Source: Petrosia ficiformis (taxonomy: Eukaryota; Porifera; Demospongiae; Haplosclerida; Petrosiidae). From it: 64,000 nucleotides of DNA. The DNA is taken from NCBI GenBank assembly GCA_947044365.1, contig OX345636.1, positions 3,554,001 through 3,618,000 of the forward strand, given 5' to 3'. This document shows, one piece after another, positions 12,412 through 23,092 of the stretch. The notes under the pieces are model-generated. The model saw only the letters and a list, made by a program, of their open reading frames with translations, had not been told where the DNA came from and ran no database searches. Position 1 is the first letter of the stretch, and each line of letters begins with the position of its first letter. Made by a program: the position numbers and the translations under genes.

Positions 12412-13434
12412 TTACATTTTGTTCACGCCCTCCTGATCAACTGCAACTTTAGTAGTAGTTTTAAGCCCATATTTTCTTTTGAAATCTGTTTCAATTTCTT
12501 CCAAATCTTTCCCTTTGGTTTCAGGGAGAAACACAATAACAAATAAAACACTTAACGATGATATTAAACAAAAGTTCCACCAAGCACCATAAGAATGGAC
12601 AGCTTCTTGATATTTGTAAAAGGCACCCGTAACAACAGTAGCAAAACACCAATTCAGAGCTGCAGATATTCCACTCACAATTCCACGCACTTGAAGAGGA
12701 GCGAGTTCTCCCATCATTATCCATGGTATTGGACCCCATCCTGTGGAAAAGTCAATTATAAATACAGCCAGGCAAGCTACAGCAAGATAACCGAAATGAT
12801 CAGCACAGTAGAATGCTGATGAGTCATGATGACAAAAGTGTTCAGTCATAAAGAAATACAGACCAAGAATACCAGTACTTAAAGCCAAAAGAATTCCACC
12901 AACATTAAGCAGTATCTTTCATCCAATTATATCAACCAAGATAACAGAAATAAAAGTGAAAATCACTTGAATACCACCTACACCAAAATCAGCAGCATAA
13001 AATACAACTACATTAATTCCACAAAACATTTGAAAGAACATTAACGAAAAAGACAGGATCAGTGGAACAATCACTGTTAACTTTGTGAACATTCTCAATT
13101 TCTCCTTAAACTCAACTTTACCCTGCTCTTCAACTGCATCCACTAATAATTTCATTTCATGAGATATATTAGCATTAGTTCCACGTAGACGATACAAGAT
13201 TGAGTTTGCCAATAATTTTTGCTTATTAGCAACCAGCCATCTTGGAGTTTCAGGTATGAAACATATTAATATTGCAAACACTACTATAGATCCCATCACA
13301 ATTAATGCTACGATGTAGTAAGGTATACCAGTTAACATTACATATATTAGAAGGATGCCAACTGTAATTGATAGTTGATTTATAGATCCAAATAATCCTT
13401 TCAGTTTCGAAGGAGAAATCTCTATTATATATAC
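12412..13434 (-). CDS. SLC2-type sugar transporter, exon 3
   Basis: Last exon of a major-facilitator sugar transporter that would move hexose across the plasma or an internal membrane. Acceptor TTCAG precedes 13434. In order it encodes VYIIEISPSKLKG, transmembrane segments, PETPRWL (the PESPRWL hallmark), a cytosolic loop, FQMFCGINVVVFYA, then GWGPIPWIMMGELAPLQVRG, the last helices and PETKGKDLEEIE, ending at TAA 12412-12414. All signatures of the SLC2/GLUT family are present. An in-frame TGA at 12919-12921 interrupts the exon at the loop where the family usually has D-x-x-G-R-R/K. The frame continues open on both sides, so this is a single nonsense change: a real null allele, a young pseudogene or a sequencing error. 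Confidence 0.85.
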
Positions 13435-13683
13435 CTGAAGAAAGGAAACAATACAATTAAGTCACATAATAATTATTAATAATCATACATTACTTTTACT
13501 AAACCTCACACAATGAAAATCGACATTTTCTGGGTAGCAATGATTTCATTACTTATCACCAGATTGTTTTATTCATGCAATCAAGAATGTAACGTCCCAT
13601 TAACCACAACAAAGTCATATGGTTAACACTATTTGGATTCTGTAGTGTATGTTTTTGTAGAAGTACTGTCTGTACTTACTTAC

Positions 13684-13920
13684 TGGAACAACTATAGAGT
13701 AACCTCCAGTAGCAAAACCACTGAGACAACGTCCAGCTAGTATCATTGTTAAATATTTTTGATAGTCATTATCAACAGCAAACCAAAATGACACAGCAAT
13801 ACAATACCAACCGATAACAGATGGTATAGTCAGTAAGAGTAGGGTCGATTTATGGCCTATCTTATCAGATACAATTCCAACAACTAATCCAGCAAAAAAT
13901 GCTCCCATAGTAGCAAGACT
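13684..13920 (-). CDS. SLC2-type sugar transporter, exon 2
   Basis: A phase-0 exon bounded by acceptor TATACAG and donor GTAAGT. It encodes ATMGAFFAGLVVGIVSDKIG, which contains the G-x-x-x-D-(K/R)-x-G motif between helices 2 and 3, two further membrane spans, and AGRCLSGFATGGYSIVVPV, the G-R-x-x-x-G motif of helix 4. It joins exon 1 (ending LIG) and exon 3 (starting VYIIE) without frame change. The last bases of this exon and its donor are duplicated at 12240-12290. Confidence 0.85.
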
Positions 13921-15213
13921 CTGTATATGGAATGAATACAATTAGATTAATTTCATAATAACATATAATTATGGAGATCATATAGTGCTGAATCACTACC
14001 CATCCATATTACTGGTTCTAGTAATGAATATACATTAAAAGCAGTTCAGTTCACTATTCACTATTTATTATGTTGTCTCTGGACATAAACACAGATTCAT
14101 ATTTTCTGATGAATATTGTTTGGACATTATCATGTCGTTTTCCACACCAGAGGATTTTAAGTAGTTAAGGGTGTGGCTATATTTCAGTGCTCAATGGGAT
14201 CCAGTAATTTCACCCAATCCCTCTCCCTCCGAACGGTCCTGACAGTGACTATTGATACTGGTCCATACTAATACTTTATGATACTAATCACACTGCAAAA
14301 AATAAATCATTAAAATAATCATTTTATTGGGTTAGTAAAGTTGCAATTGGAATATCATGAGTTTCAAATTAGTTTGTCAATTATCATAGAGGATATAGTG
14401 GCCATGGCTACATGCATGTATGTTTTTATAACATAATGTGCACCAAGTATTGGAAGGTATAAATTAAATTATGTGTTCACCGGTTTACAAAACATTTTGA
14501 GAGACAGATATAATTACATGTACTTTAGCATAAATTATACTAAATCTTTGACATGAAATATGAGTAGACAGCATCCTAAAGTTATAGTGATTAATCTATA
14601 ATGTACGCGGTATATATAAGATGTATGTATTCAACTAATGGTTAAATCCTTGCAACTGTACTAACCATTAAATTAGTTATTTTAACTATTTTTTTGGCAG
14701 TGCACATGACATCAATCACACTCTGGTTGTATTGTGGACAGGTGGAGTCATATCAATTTCATTGAAATGGATAGCCACAGATAATGAAGGGTGTGGCTGA
14801 ATGTTGTACAAATAGCATCATAAAGTAAGAGCAAAACTGTGAAGACATGAAGGACCATCTATGAAACCCCCAGTACACAGACTGCCCATTAAAACTTCCA
14901 TATAGGGAATTCTGCATGGGTAGTGCTATGCTAAAAGGTAGGGCACTGCAATGGGTGATGAATAGGAATCACTCCGCTACATCAACACCTGTAAAATCAG
15001 TAGTTAAACTGTGCAAGGAATTAATTATGTATACAGTCTGAGTTTTCAGCAGTTGGATGTTCCATTACAGTATGGGTAGCAATATGGGTAACAGTATGGG
15101 CCCATAACCACTATTATATTAAATTTGCATCATTTAATTGAAAACACACTTTCTAGATATAGTAGGATCTGATATTGTATACCATGTAATAATTAATTAA
15201 TAAAGTTACTTAC
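13921..15213 (-). other. Transporter intron 1 with a MITE
   Basis: An intron of about 1.3 kb, very long compared with the other introns here. A complete CACTGCAAAA MITE at 14291-14702 accounts for part of it. The rest is AT-rich with no exon-like frame. Confidence 0.7.
14291..14702. mobile_element. MITE, copy 2 of CACTGCAAAA family
   Basis: A 412-bp copy begins CACTGCAAAAAATAAATCAT and ends in a T-tract followed by GGCAGTG. It is clearly similar to 4325-4758 along its length, including the subterminal TTAGTAAAGTTGCAATTGG. It lies inside an intron of the transporter. Confidence 0.8.
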
Positions 15214-15498
15214 TCCAATAAGTTGAACATCCTTTTCACTTGGAATTAGGTAGTGATATTTATCCATATTAATGTTTAGAAGAGAGCTGAACCCAAGAAC
15301 AAATCCAGTTATACAAGAACCAAATGCAGCAATGATTGAATAGAGGAGAACAGCATGCAGGCGTTGTCTTCCAGATGATATTTCCTTCCACAGCTGTTTA
15401 ATGGGATTGTTGTTTACATCTCTCGTGTAAGAATAGTTACTACCATAGCTCAAGCTGTTTCTCACACTGGAGATAAGTTCTGTACGTTCGTCTGTCAT
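15214..15498 (-). CDS. SLC2-type sugar transporter, exon 1
   Basis: ATG at 15498-15496 opens a 95-codon exon ending at a GTAAGT donor. The first ~45 residues are polar and cytosolic (MTDERTELISSVRNSLSYGS, with TELI possibly part of an acidic sorting signal), then comes LHAVLLYSIIAAFGSCITGF, the first membrane helix, and VLGFSSLLN. The polar leader and the divergent helix 1 resemble the GLUT8/trehalose-transporter branch, but that placement is inference. Translation starts 150 bp from the kelch gene start on the other strand, so both probably share a promoter region. Confidence 0.8.
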
Positions 15499-15647
15499 GA
15501 TTAATGTTGATTAAACCCAGCCTCGATGTCATGCGCATCAGACTCGTTAAGAGCGTGGGAGCTTCCGGCTATAATCTAAGGTTTCTGTTTGACTTGTGGC
15601 TCGCTTTCTTACAATTGTCTTCTATTCAGTATATTTCATAATATACA
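15499..15647. promoter_or_regulatory. Likely divergent promoter
   Basis: A 149-bp gap separates the transporter ATG (minus) from the kelch ATG (plus). It is the least AT-rich stretch nearby (GAGCGTGGGAGCTTCCGGC, CCTCGATGTCATGCGCATCA) and contains a CATGCGCAT palindrome, the core of an NRF1-type site. Compact head-to-head gene pairs are common in sponge genomes. The regulatory role is inferred from position. Confidence 0.45.
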
Positions 15648-17192
15648 ATGGTGAGTAAATTGCAAACAAAAGTTACTCATCTCTCTTTTGAAATGCATAA
15701 ATAGGCATATCAAATATAGTTAGTGAATTTGTGTGTTAGCTACTTGTCATATTATTATTAAATGTTTAAGTATATCAGGTAGGACTTGTCACTCAAAAGG
15801 TAGTTTACACTGCTGGGGAGGATAGTGGAAGTATCTACTTTTTGTACATGACAATTAAGGAAAGAGAAAGATTACATCATCTGTTGATAAATGTCATTCA
15901 AACGAAAGACAAAATTTACTACAGGCACTCCATGCTATACTTGCACTAACATTGATAATAATATTTTATACTTTGGAGGAAACTGTGTACTAAACAACTG
16001 TTCTCATAATAACTTATTTGAACTAAACACTCTTACATTAAACTGGAGTGAGATTATTTGTACCACTCCTGATAATATACAATTAAAAAATATTGGGTGT
16101 AGAATGAAATCATTCAATATGAATGGAGAATATAGTTTGTTTCTTTCTGGTGGCATAGGACAACAACCACTCACTACACAAACCGATGCTCAATACATTC
16201 CCCTTCCTAACAACCCAAATCATTCATACACAAATAAAATACATTTTATGAACCTGTTCACATCACCAGGTATTACATGACTTATATTATATAGTACATT
16301 GATAATGATACCATGTACTTTTATTGGGTCAATGGATAGTATATGTCATAACAGGTACTTGTCCACCACCTTTTGTCTTTTGAAGTATGTCTTGCAAAGT
16401 CATACATTTCTCGATGATGTGGATTTTATCAGAATTTCTATGTTTCAATAAAGCAACCACAATATTACTGTGATATGGGAAATGTAAGTTTAATCACATG
16501 ATTATTAATAATATCAAATATTTACTTGTAAAAAAATACATATTGTGTTTGTTAGTAAACAATAAAGATCCAAACTTTGTATGATTAAATACTGTAATTA
16601 GTGAATCAATTCTCGTCATTAATTTGTAATTTTATGTTGATACATGTGTATTAAAGGGTCCACTTTGGAAATTGTTGTCTTTCCGGTCGATTCGTGGGAC
16701 TTACCACTCTGCGGATTCTGACGGCACTTTCGGTTGGGGGGTATATGTTGTGGTTTGTCATTCCCACCAAATAGTCCCAATTTGATGGGCATTCTTTTTT
16801 TTAAGGAGGCAGCGTGGCTTAATGGTTGGAGCTTGAGCCTCCTTATTGAAAGATCGGTGGTTCGAGTCCAGCTGCGGTCATGTTGTTTCCTGAAAAGAGA
16901 GTGTCTGTCTTTCTGTGGACTTCAATGCTAATAATAATCACTTGTATAATATTCGTATTGCTAATACTATTGGATTTTCAAAAAATCAAATAATCATCAG
17001 GGAATTGGCCTGAGAACAGGTCTGAACATGGCAGTAGTATCATTAATACAATATCATCAAATCAACATGTTACTTCTCATTTGATTATAATCGGAGGATT
17101 GGATGGTGATATGAACACACACAGTGTCTGCTGGATACTAAGTTTATCCACATTGATCTGGTATCATGTAATCTACGTTACACAACACATGT
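15648..17192 (+). pseudogene. Kelch-repeat gene, damaged
   Basis: A first exon of only ATG precedes a GTGAGT donor (15648-15650). The second exon (15779-16269) begins VGLVTQKVVYTAGEDSGSIY, then shifts frame at least once before SFKRKTKFTTGTPCYTCTNI, and continues through ILYFGGNC, LFELNTLTLNWSEI and YSLFLSGGIG. These carry the kelch signature of a Gly-Gly pair followed by Tyr/Trp-spaced blades. A third exon (17001-17192) joins in phase 1 and reads LIIIGGLDGDMNTHSVCWIL and STLIWYHV, another blade. The intron between them holds a tRNA-like repeat. Kelch propellers bind protein partners; the partner here is unknown. Blade count is low, so this is a truncated or decayed member of a family, with frame damage near 15850-15895. 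Confidence 0.65.
16803..16885 (+). repeat. tRNA-derived SINE head or tRNA pseudogene
   Basis: An A-box-like TGGCTTAATGG (16815-16825) and a perfect B box GGTTCGAGTCC (16859-16869) are spaced 34 bp apart, as in RNA polymerase III internal promoters. GGCAGCG and TGCGGTC at the two sides can pair as an acceptor stem with one mismatch and two wobbles, and GGTGG/CCAGC form an imperfect T stem. The anticodon arm is poor. It lies in a kelch intron within a less AT-rich insert running from about 16655 to 16935, so a SINE is more likely than a working tRNA gene. Confidence 0.6.
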
Positions 17193-18147
17193 AATACATT
17201 GTTATCTTAATTATAATTATTAATTTATATTGGTATCGGTTGTGTTATCATCAAATATTAATAAAATGTGCCAGCCCATTTCAGGTCGTCCATGGATCAA
17301 AAGTAGATAGGCTTAATCTAAACCTTTTGATTTTAAAGTTATGCTTCACAGTTTTTTATAACTTGTGATTACCAATCACAACTTTCAGAAGACTTCTGGT
17401 AACAAAAATATACATGGAAACTCCACTCACCTTTTTTGAAGGTTGCGATTAAATTGTTAAAGTGACCAATTTATTGGTTAGTACAGTTACTATAGCAAGT
17501 AATAGCATAAATTTCAATCTACTTTGTCATACAGGTTGTTGTGACTTTATGCATGATGTTACTATGACATTATGTGTGCCAAGTGTAACTAAAGTATGTG
17601 TTTACTGGTTTCCAAACTATTTTGCTGGCCATATAACTGCCAAATTCAATCACTTTAAGTGATTAAATTGCTAAGTTGTTGATATGAAACACACTAAACT
17701 TATACTGCTTCAACTAATTGTTTATAACAAAGCAGTTATGCTATAATTATATTAGCATATGTGTAATCATAACAACCAACTAATTGCTATATCCTTGCAG
17801 CTGTACGAATCAGTAAAATAGTACAATTTTGTTTTTGCAGTAATATAGCTAGCCATTTAAAATCAGGTACATGAAATCAAGTATAATTTGGCCAGTGCCT
17901 GCTACAACATCAAGCCCTTGCCATTAGCTTTTAAATTCTATACCGATAGTCAGTGTGGAATGATAGTTTGTTCCAAGTATAGTATAATGGTATTGGTAAG
18001 AAGATTAATGGTGTAGATCCATATACCTCATTTAATGAAAAGGAAGACTAACCATCAAATCCTACTGAAACACAATCTACATCACAACATGGTTGATAAT
18101 ATACAGAAGAATTTAATAATTATTATAATTCTATGTAAAATTATGAG
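17193..18147. other. Intergenic with MITE copy 3
   Basis: About 17450-17842 is a diverged copy of the CACTGCAAAA MITE (GGTTAGTACAGTTACTATAG at one side, TTTTGTTTTTGCAG at the other). Around 18010-18089 is a possible decayed exon ending CTACATCACAACATG before GTT, like the exons that follow. Confidence 0.55.
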
Positions 18148-19039
18148 ATGATCTTCAATCAGTTGAGGATAATCACATTGCTGCCTCGTCTTCAGTTGAT
18201 AGTGATACTGATAATGAGGAACAGTCAATATCTCGACATGGTTAGGATACTAAGAGTATATGATAATCTTTTAGTAATATTTGTTATTGTTATTAGCTTG
18301 ATATTCAATCAACCAAGTGTACTGACTCATCTTTAGAGGATGAGAATCCTACTAGTAATACAGGTAAAGAATCACAGACTAGATCTAAACACGATTAAGA
18401 TATTAGTATATTAGCAAGTATAATAATATTGTGCTCATTATAGGTGATATCCAATCAACTGAGAATAGCACTAAAAGCACATCTACAGATCTTACTAAAA
18501 TTGTTGATAATGACACACGGACAACATCAGGACATGGATACTATAATTATTAATTAAAATTATTACTAGAAAAAACATTTTTTTAAACAATAGTAATATT
18601 TATAATTGTAGTCAACATAATAACAGTGCTAAAAGCACTAAAAAAAGATTAATAATAATAATAATGAGTTAAACCAAAAGATAGGGTTAAAAGTATTACT
18701 GGGTATAATAAGTCTGAAATACAATAGATTCAAGATAAACTGTGACCGTCAGAAAAAAGTTTTGGTTCTGGTGGTTCTGAGGGAAAGTAGACCTTGTCCC
18801 TTTAAGACACCTGATGGTGGAACATAAAAGTGAAAATGAAAGTTTACATGTTATGTAATTAACATAGTATTTATCGTTATTATTATTCTCTCAGGTAATT
18901 AGTATTTATCATTAGTATTTATCATTGTTAGGTGATGTTCAATCAACCAAGAAAACTGAGTCACTGCCTTCAGAAGACAAGTGTCTTACCACTAATACTG
19001 ATAATACTGCTAGTAAAGCACATTCAACATCAAAACATG
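18148..19039 (+). pseudogene. Array of Ser/Thr/Asp-rich repeated exons
   Basis: Four related exons lie at 18148-18240 (93 nt), 18297-18363 (67 nt), 18444-18536 (93 nt) and 18932-19039 (108 nt). They start D/GD-(I/V/L)-QS-(T/V) and three end (R/G/K)HG. Three have lengths divisible by three and phase-1 boundaries, so copies can be gained or lost without frame change. The peptides are low-complexity acidic Ser/Thr linkers, for example KSTSTDLTKIVDNDTRTTSG. The second copy has lost its acceptor context and frame, and the third has GA in place of the donor GT, so the array is partly dead. It lies upstream of the ZU5-like exon and probably formed its N-terminal linker. Confidence 0.5.
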
Positions 19040-19879
19040 GTTAGAATTATTATTGACATTATAGCATTATATATTATCTAATGTTCAAGCAACAGTTATG
19101 TATCAAATAATACTGATGATATAGGAGTGAGATAGACCATCCCGGGTGATAGACAACAATCGCATGAAAAACAATGTAAGATATTATTAATAACTCTCAT
19201 ATCATCTAATTATATTATTAGTGATACATATTGTTTACACAAATGTATCCTGCTTTGGATAATATAGTTACTATGAAAACTTTGTTGCTACTTGATCTTC
19301 ATTTCGTAACAGCTAACAACACCACAACTCCTGCATGACTATTGTTAGCATTGTGATATGACACTCAACGTATAATATTAATATACACTGTTACATCATA
19401 GAATAATATTGTTACATCCCATCCATATACATTCACGAAGTGGATAATGATATTAATACTACAAATAATATCAGCATAATGAAACACAACAAGAGAATGC
19501 TACTAGTAAATAATTATATAATACATGACTTTCTACATCTTCTCTTAGTTTTACATATTCATGCATGATGTTCTTGACGTTCCACTCACATCAGAATATA
19601 TAATTCAAACAATATCAAGAGGAGGTAGAATTTGTTTTCAATCATAAACATTTGGTTTTAAATGTCAATCTGTTATGTTGTATATTCAGTTAAAGTTGCT
19701 AGTGATAGTTCTGTTCCTGATAATACATACACTGGACAAATCTTTTTTATGTAAAGAAGGGAACAAACAGATGGTGTATGGTATTCATGGCCGTACAGAA
19801 TATTGAAGTATCACTAAGGTATAAATTATAGTGTTGATAATTTTTTTATAATTAGCGTAATTTATTATTCCAAATTTTC
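19040..19879. other. Non-coding or decayed exons
   Basis: Short acidic fragments remain (near 19690: ASDSSVPDNTYTG) but stops follow at once. No complete exon is visible. Confidence 0.4.
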
Positions 19880-19887
19880 TTTCGGTA

Positions 19888-20369
19888 TCTGAGAGAGGAA
19901 TATTCAGATGAAGATAAAGATGACATCTTCAGGTTTTGTTTCACTGATCCTATGAATGGATTTGTTGAATTAGATGTAGTGAAAACATTCCAAGTTGGTT
20001 GGAATATTGACACAATTCGACAACCCCTAAGGGTATGTTTGCATATACCGTCTTAATCATTTTTATACAATTTAATAATATCATCATTTATTTATTGGTG
20101 TTGGGTGATTTATGAGTACCATTTGTTTTTCTACAGATTAGGAAGAGAGATTCTGATCTCTTTGTTACACTGCAACTTCCTATTCCTCCAATTTGCAGAT
20201 TGACTATCTGGTCTATATCACAAGTTACTGAAGAATGGTACCACATCAGATATATTATTGTTATACAAGTTATATGTAACATTTGTACTGATAGGTCATC
20301 CAACAGCTCAACCACAAACTAGTGGAATACCACATCAATTTCATATAAGCATTGATACATGTGATGCAG
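19888..20369 (+). CDS. Candidate exons upstream of the ZU5 domain
   Basis: An open stretch ending at a GTATGT donor (20032) encodes EEYSDEDKDDIFRFCFTDPM and then GFVELDVVKTFQVGWNIDTI. Acceptor CTACAG at 20136 starts a 101-nt exon, IRKRDSDLFVTLQLPIPPIC. A third open stretch at 20295-20369 reads GHPTAQPQTSGIPHQFHISI before a possible GC donor. I do not recognise the fold; the pattern looks like beta strands. Phases between the second and third exons do not match cleanly, so either a boundary is misplaced or the gene is broken. These exons belong, by position and strand, to the ZU5 gene. Confidence 0.45.
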
Positions 20370-20499
20370 GCAAAGTATATATATTATAAGAATAATTATA
20401 AAATTATAGTCCTAAACCCTAAACTGGAAATAATCATTAAATAATTATAGTGATATTTTCCACATAATTATTCTTTAAAATTTTTTTTACATCCTCAGG

Positions 20500-20775
20500 T
20501 TCTGATTCTCCTGTTGATACTGAACAGGTAATACAATGTATAAGAGATATAATAAATTAGAACTACAGTTGCAGCAGAGATGTTACAAACTGGTGTAATA
20601 ACAATGTTTGTTAGCAGTTTTTTATCTAAAATTGCATTTACAAAGTGATACGAAAGGTAGAAGACACTTGTAAAAAGTTTGTTTCTGTGTTTTATAAAAT
20701 AGGAGGTTCATTTACTAAGGCTGCAGATGCTATTGAAGAGGATATTCAAAAGACAGTTAGAGAAAATTGAAGTTT
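20500..20775 (+). pseudogene. Decayed copy of the helical (CARD-like) module
   Basis: Acceptor CCTCAG and the following GTTCTG are the same as at 40201-40211, and the text then follows the 40206-40576 exon: QCIRDI against KCIRDV, and FYKIGGSFTKAADAI against FYKIGGSFTDAADAI. Here a TAG ends the frame soon after the start, an internal segment is missing and a TGA closes the end. The preceding intron is also shared (GCAGGCAAAG at 20366 and 40078), so a genomic segment was duplicated and not just an mRNA. Confidence 0.75.
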
Positions 20776-21204
20776 TGATAAAGCAACAGTTTTTGTATAA
20801 AATAACAAATGCATTTCCGCATGCTAATTTCATCCTCTTGGTTTTGCTGTAGCATTAAAATTAACACATGATTAAATACATGTAATAAAATAGCACAAGT
20901 ATACATGTAATTGTGTAAGTAATTATATTCATACTTGTGAACATGTACCTGTATTACAATTTAAATTTGCACCATGCTCATTAGACAGTATAGTCTTGTG
21001 GATAATACGCAATTAATTTTGTTACTACATTGCTAAGGGTAATACTGACTTACACTATCTAGTGAGATCAATAAATGGTATGTTATAATAACAACAGCTG
21101 GATGTACTACATGTCAGATTATATGGAAGTGATTTGGTTAAGTAATGGTTTCTAATGTGTTGACATTAACTGCAGAAGTGAATCCAGGGCTCTAATGCCG
21201 ACAT

Positions 21205-21366
21205 TTAATTTGAAATTGAAGCTAGCAATCTTCCAATTGTCATTGTATTTGAGAATCACATAATTTTGCCAAGCTATATACCATACTCCAAACCTGAGCC
21301 TCCCCCTACATTTGAGGAATTGTATCTCCTCCTGAAATGTGCTACAAATAATAACAAAAGTGAAAC
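21205..21366 (+). CDS. Candidate exon, proline-rich end
   Basis: An open frame reads FEIEASNLPIVIVFENHIIL, then PSYIPYSKPEPPPTFEELYL and LLKCATNNNKSETFI before TGA. The even amino-acid composition suggests it is or was coding. Acceptor and donor are not clear. It may be a separate small product or an exon just upstream of the ZU5 exon. Confidence 0.35.
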
Positions 21367-21550
21367 ATTTATATGATGATAAGTCTAAGAAACCTCTAGC
21401 AGCACAGTATTAATGGTGCTATAATTATGAATCCAACAAATTTATGTGACTGTTTGTGTATATTATTTCCACTTCTCATACATTGTAATATTATACAGAA
21501 ACATAATTATTATGACTATGATGTATTCATTATTGCTTCTGTATGTACAG

Positions 21551-22101
21551 ACAGCATATCTGAGGTATCTGTATTTGATGAAATTTATTTTAATCTGTTT
21601 GGAGATAAGGAAAGTTCGTTAAATTGGCCAGAGTATGGTTTACGTATTCATATATCTGAAGGATCTCTATATGCTGGAGAAATGACCTACTTACAAGTTA
21701 AAGCTATTCTCGCTGGTTGTTTCATAGTACCACCTGACTGTCACATGATCAGTGGTATCTATTGGATATGCTGTCCAGAGCAATTCCAGAAGAGAGTCAC
21801 AGTACATCTCTCACATGCCGCTGTAATCGAGTCTGAAGTAGAAGCTCTTCACTTCAGATTCTATGCCGCAAAATGTTCCCGTGGTCCACCACATGAGTTT
21901 AAGCAACTGGAAGGTGGCTCTTTTGCAGCTTTTACTACATCAGCAAGCATTCAGTTAAAGCAATTTTCTTTCTTTGGTTTGGGAGCAATTAGAGCATCAA
22001 AACAGCAATATTGTTATCAGGTATTCTACAAATCTGAACAACCTAATATAGAATGGGAGATGTTTTTTGTGATAATAAAAGACGACCCTGTGTTTCAAAA
22101 G
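21551..22101 (+). CDS. ZU5-like domain exon
   Basis: Acceptor TGTACAG precedes 21551 and the frame stays open to a GTAAAA donor after 22101, about 183 codons. Key segments are LNWPEYGLRIHISEGSLYAG, ILAGCFIVPPDCHMISGIYW, VTVHLSHAAVIESEVEALHF and, near the end, YCYQVFYKSEQP. The order (W-x-x-x-G-L-x-(I/L)-x-I-P/S-E-G, then a pair of strands with P-(D/P), then VxVxLxHxA) is that of ZU5 domains of Unc5, ankyrin and ZO-1, and of sponge proteins that pair ZU5 with death folds. Such proteins are candidate intracellular innate-immune or apoptosis adaptors. Upstream codons 21427-21550 are also open and could be an alternative start. The exon itself is undamaged. Confidence 0.7.
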
Positions 22102-22170
22102 GTAAAATTTGAGTTGTATCTAATATTTATCCTTATGTCTATAATTATGTTTGAATATATAGTTTGTGAG

Positions 22171-23092
22171 CAAGAAGTATTCTGATTGCATTAAACATGT
22201 TGAGCAAATACTAGAGCTTGAAAATGATGCACCTTTTCTCAAGCTAAAGCCTGAAACTAGCTATATGGATCACTAGAAAGTGACCGAAGCTATACCAGCT
22301 CAGGTATTTAAAGACTATATCATTGTGGAACAGTACTTCCTTGTTTGCTTATGTAGATTGCTAAAGACCACATTAAATGCTTTAAACCAAAGCGTAGCAC
22401 TGTTATTCCCAGATGTCATTTCAACTTCTGTTGGAAATCAAGTTTACCTGTGAGTCGTTTGGAGTTGAAAATTCATTTGGAAGGAGCAGATGGGGAGAAT
22501 TTTTTTTATGCTGTATTACCTCAAGGTATGGAAACAACTTTGATAATTTATTAGTGATTATAATAATTATTATTTCACAGGAACAACTAGTACTGTTTCG
22601 CAAGATAATGTGAAGATGTTTTGTAAGGTATGTTAATATCTGTACTATTACTCAAAATTAGGATTACCTAATCCTGATGATATGGTTTCTTAATACCAAA
22701 ATTTAATGTCAATGTCAAACATTTAGATTACTAAAATAATTACTTATTTTTTTTGAAATTAGAAAGGGGAATTTTCCAATCCAGAGCAGACCAATACTGG
22801 CTTGAAGATACTAAAACACCATCACCATAAGCTGTGCGAAATATTAGACTCTGCTGAATCTACATTCAGATCACTAGCAACGAAACTTTTCTCTGAAGAA
22901 ATTATTGGCATTCCTGTTGGCATTCCTGTGCCAAGAATGATGTACTTCGTAAAGTTGGACAACAAGGAGCTGATGTACTTTTAGATCATATGGAGACAAA
23001 AATTGAAGCTAACCCTGAATGATTGGAAGTAATTCTTCAAATTATGGAAAGTGAAGAATCTCTTCATGATATTGTTGGAGATATAAGAAAAG
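22171..23092 (+). pseudogene. Downstream exons of the ZU5 gene, helical end domain
   Basis: Four exons with good splice sites follow: 22171-22303 (KKYSDCIKHVEQILELENDA), 22357-22525 (FNFCWKSSLPVSRLELKIHL), 22581-22627 and 22763-23092. The last encodes HHHKLCEILDSAESTFRSLA and later GADVLLDHMETKIEANPE and LEVILQIMESEESLHDIVGD, a string of amphipathic helices of death/CARD type. The gene is broken: TAG at 22274-22276, a frameshift near 22910-22940 beside a 12-nt tandem duplication (GGCATTCCTGTT/G), and TGA at 23020-23022. Either the gene is dead or the sequence has errors. Confidence 0.6.

Noticed and set aside
16805..16882. Functional tRNA gene
   Set aside because: The anticodon arm does not form well and acceptor and T stems have mismatches; only the polymerase III boxes are good.
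16734..16931. 65-residue frame across the tRNA-like region
   Set aside because: Explained by the GC-richer SINE insert; the frame crosses A and B boxes.
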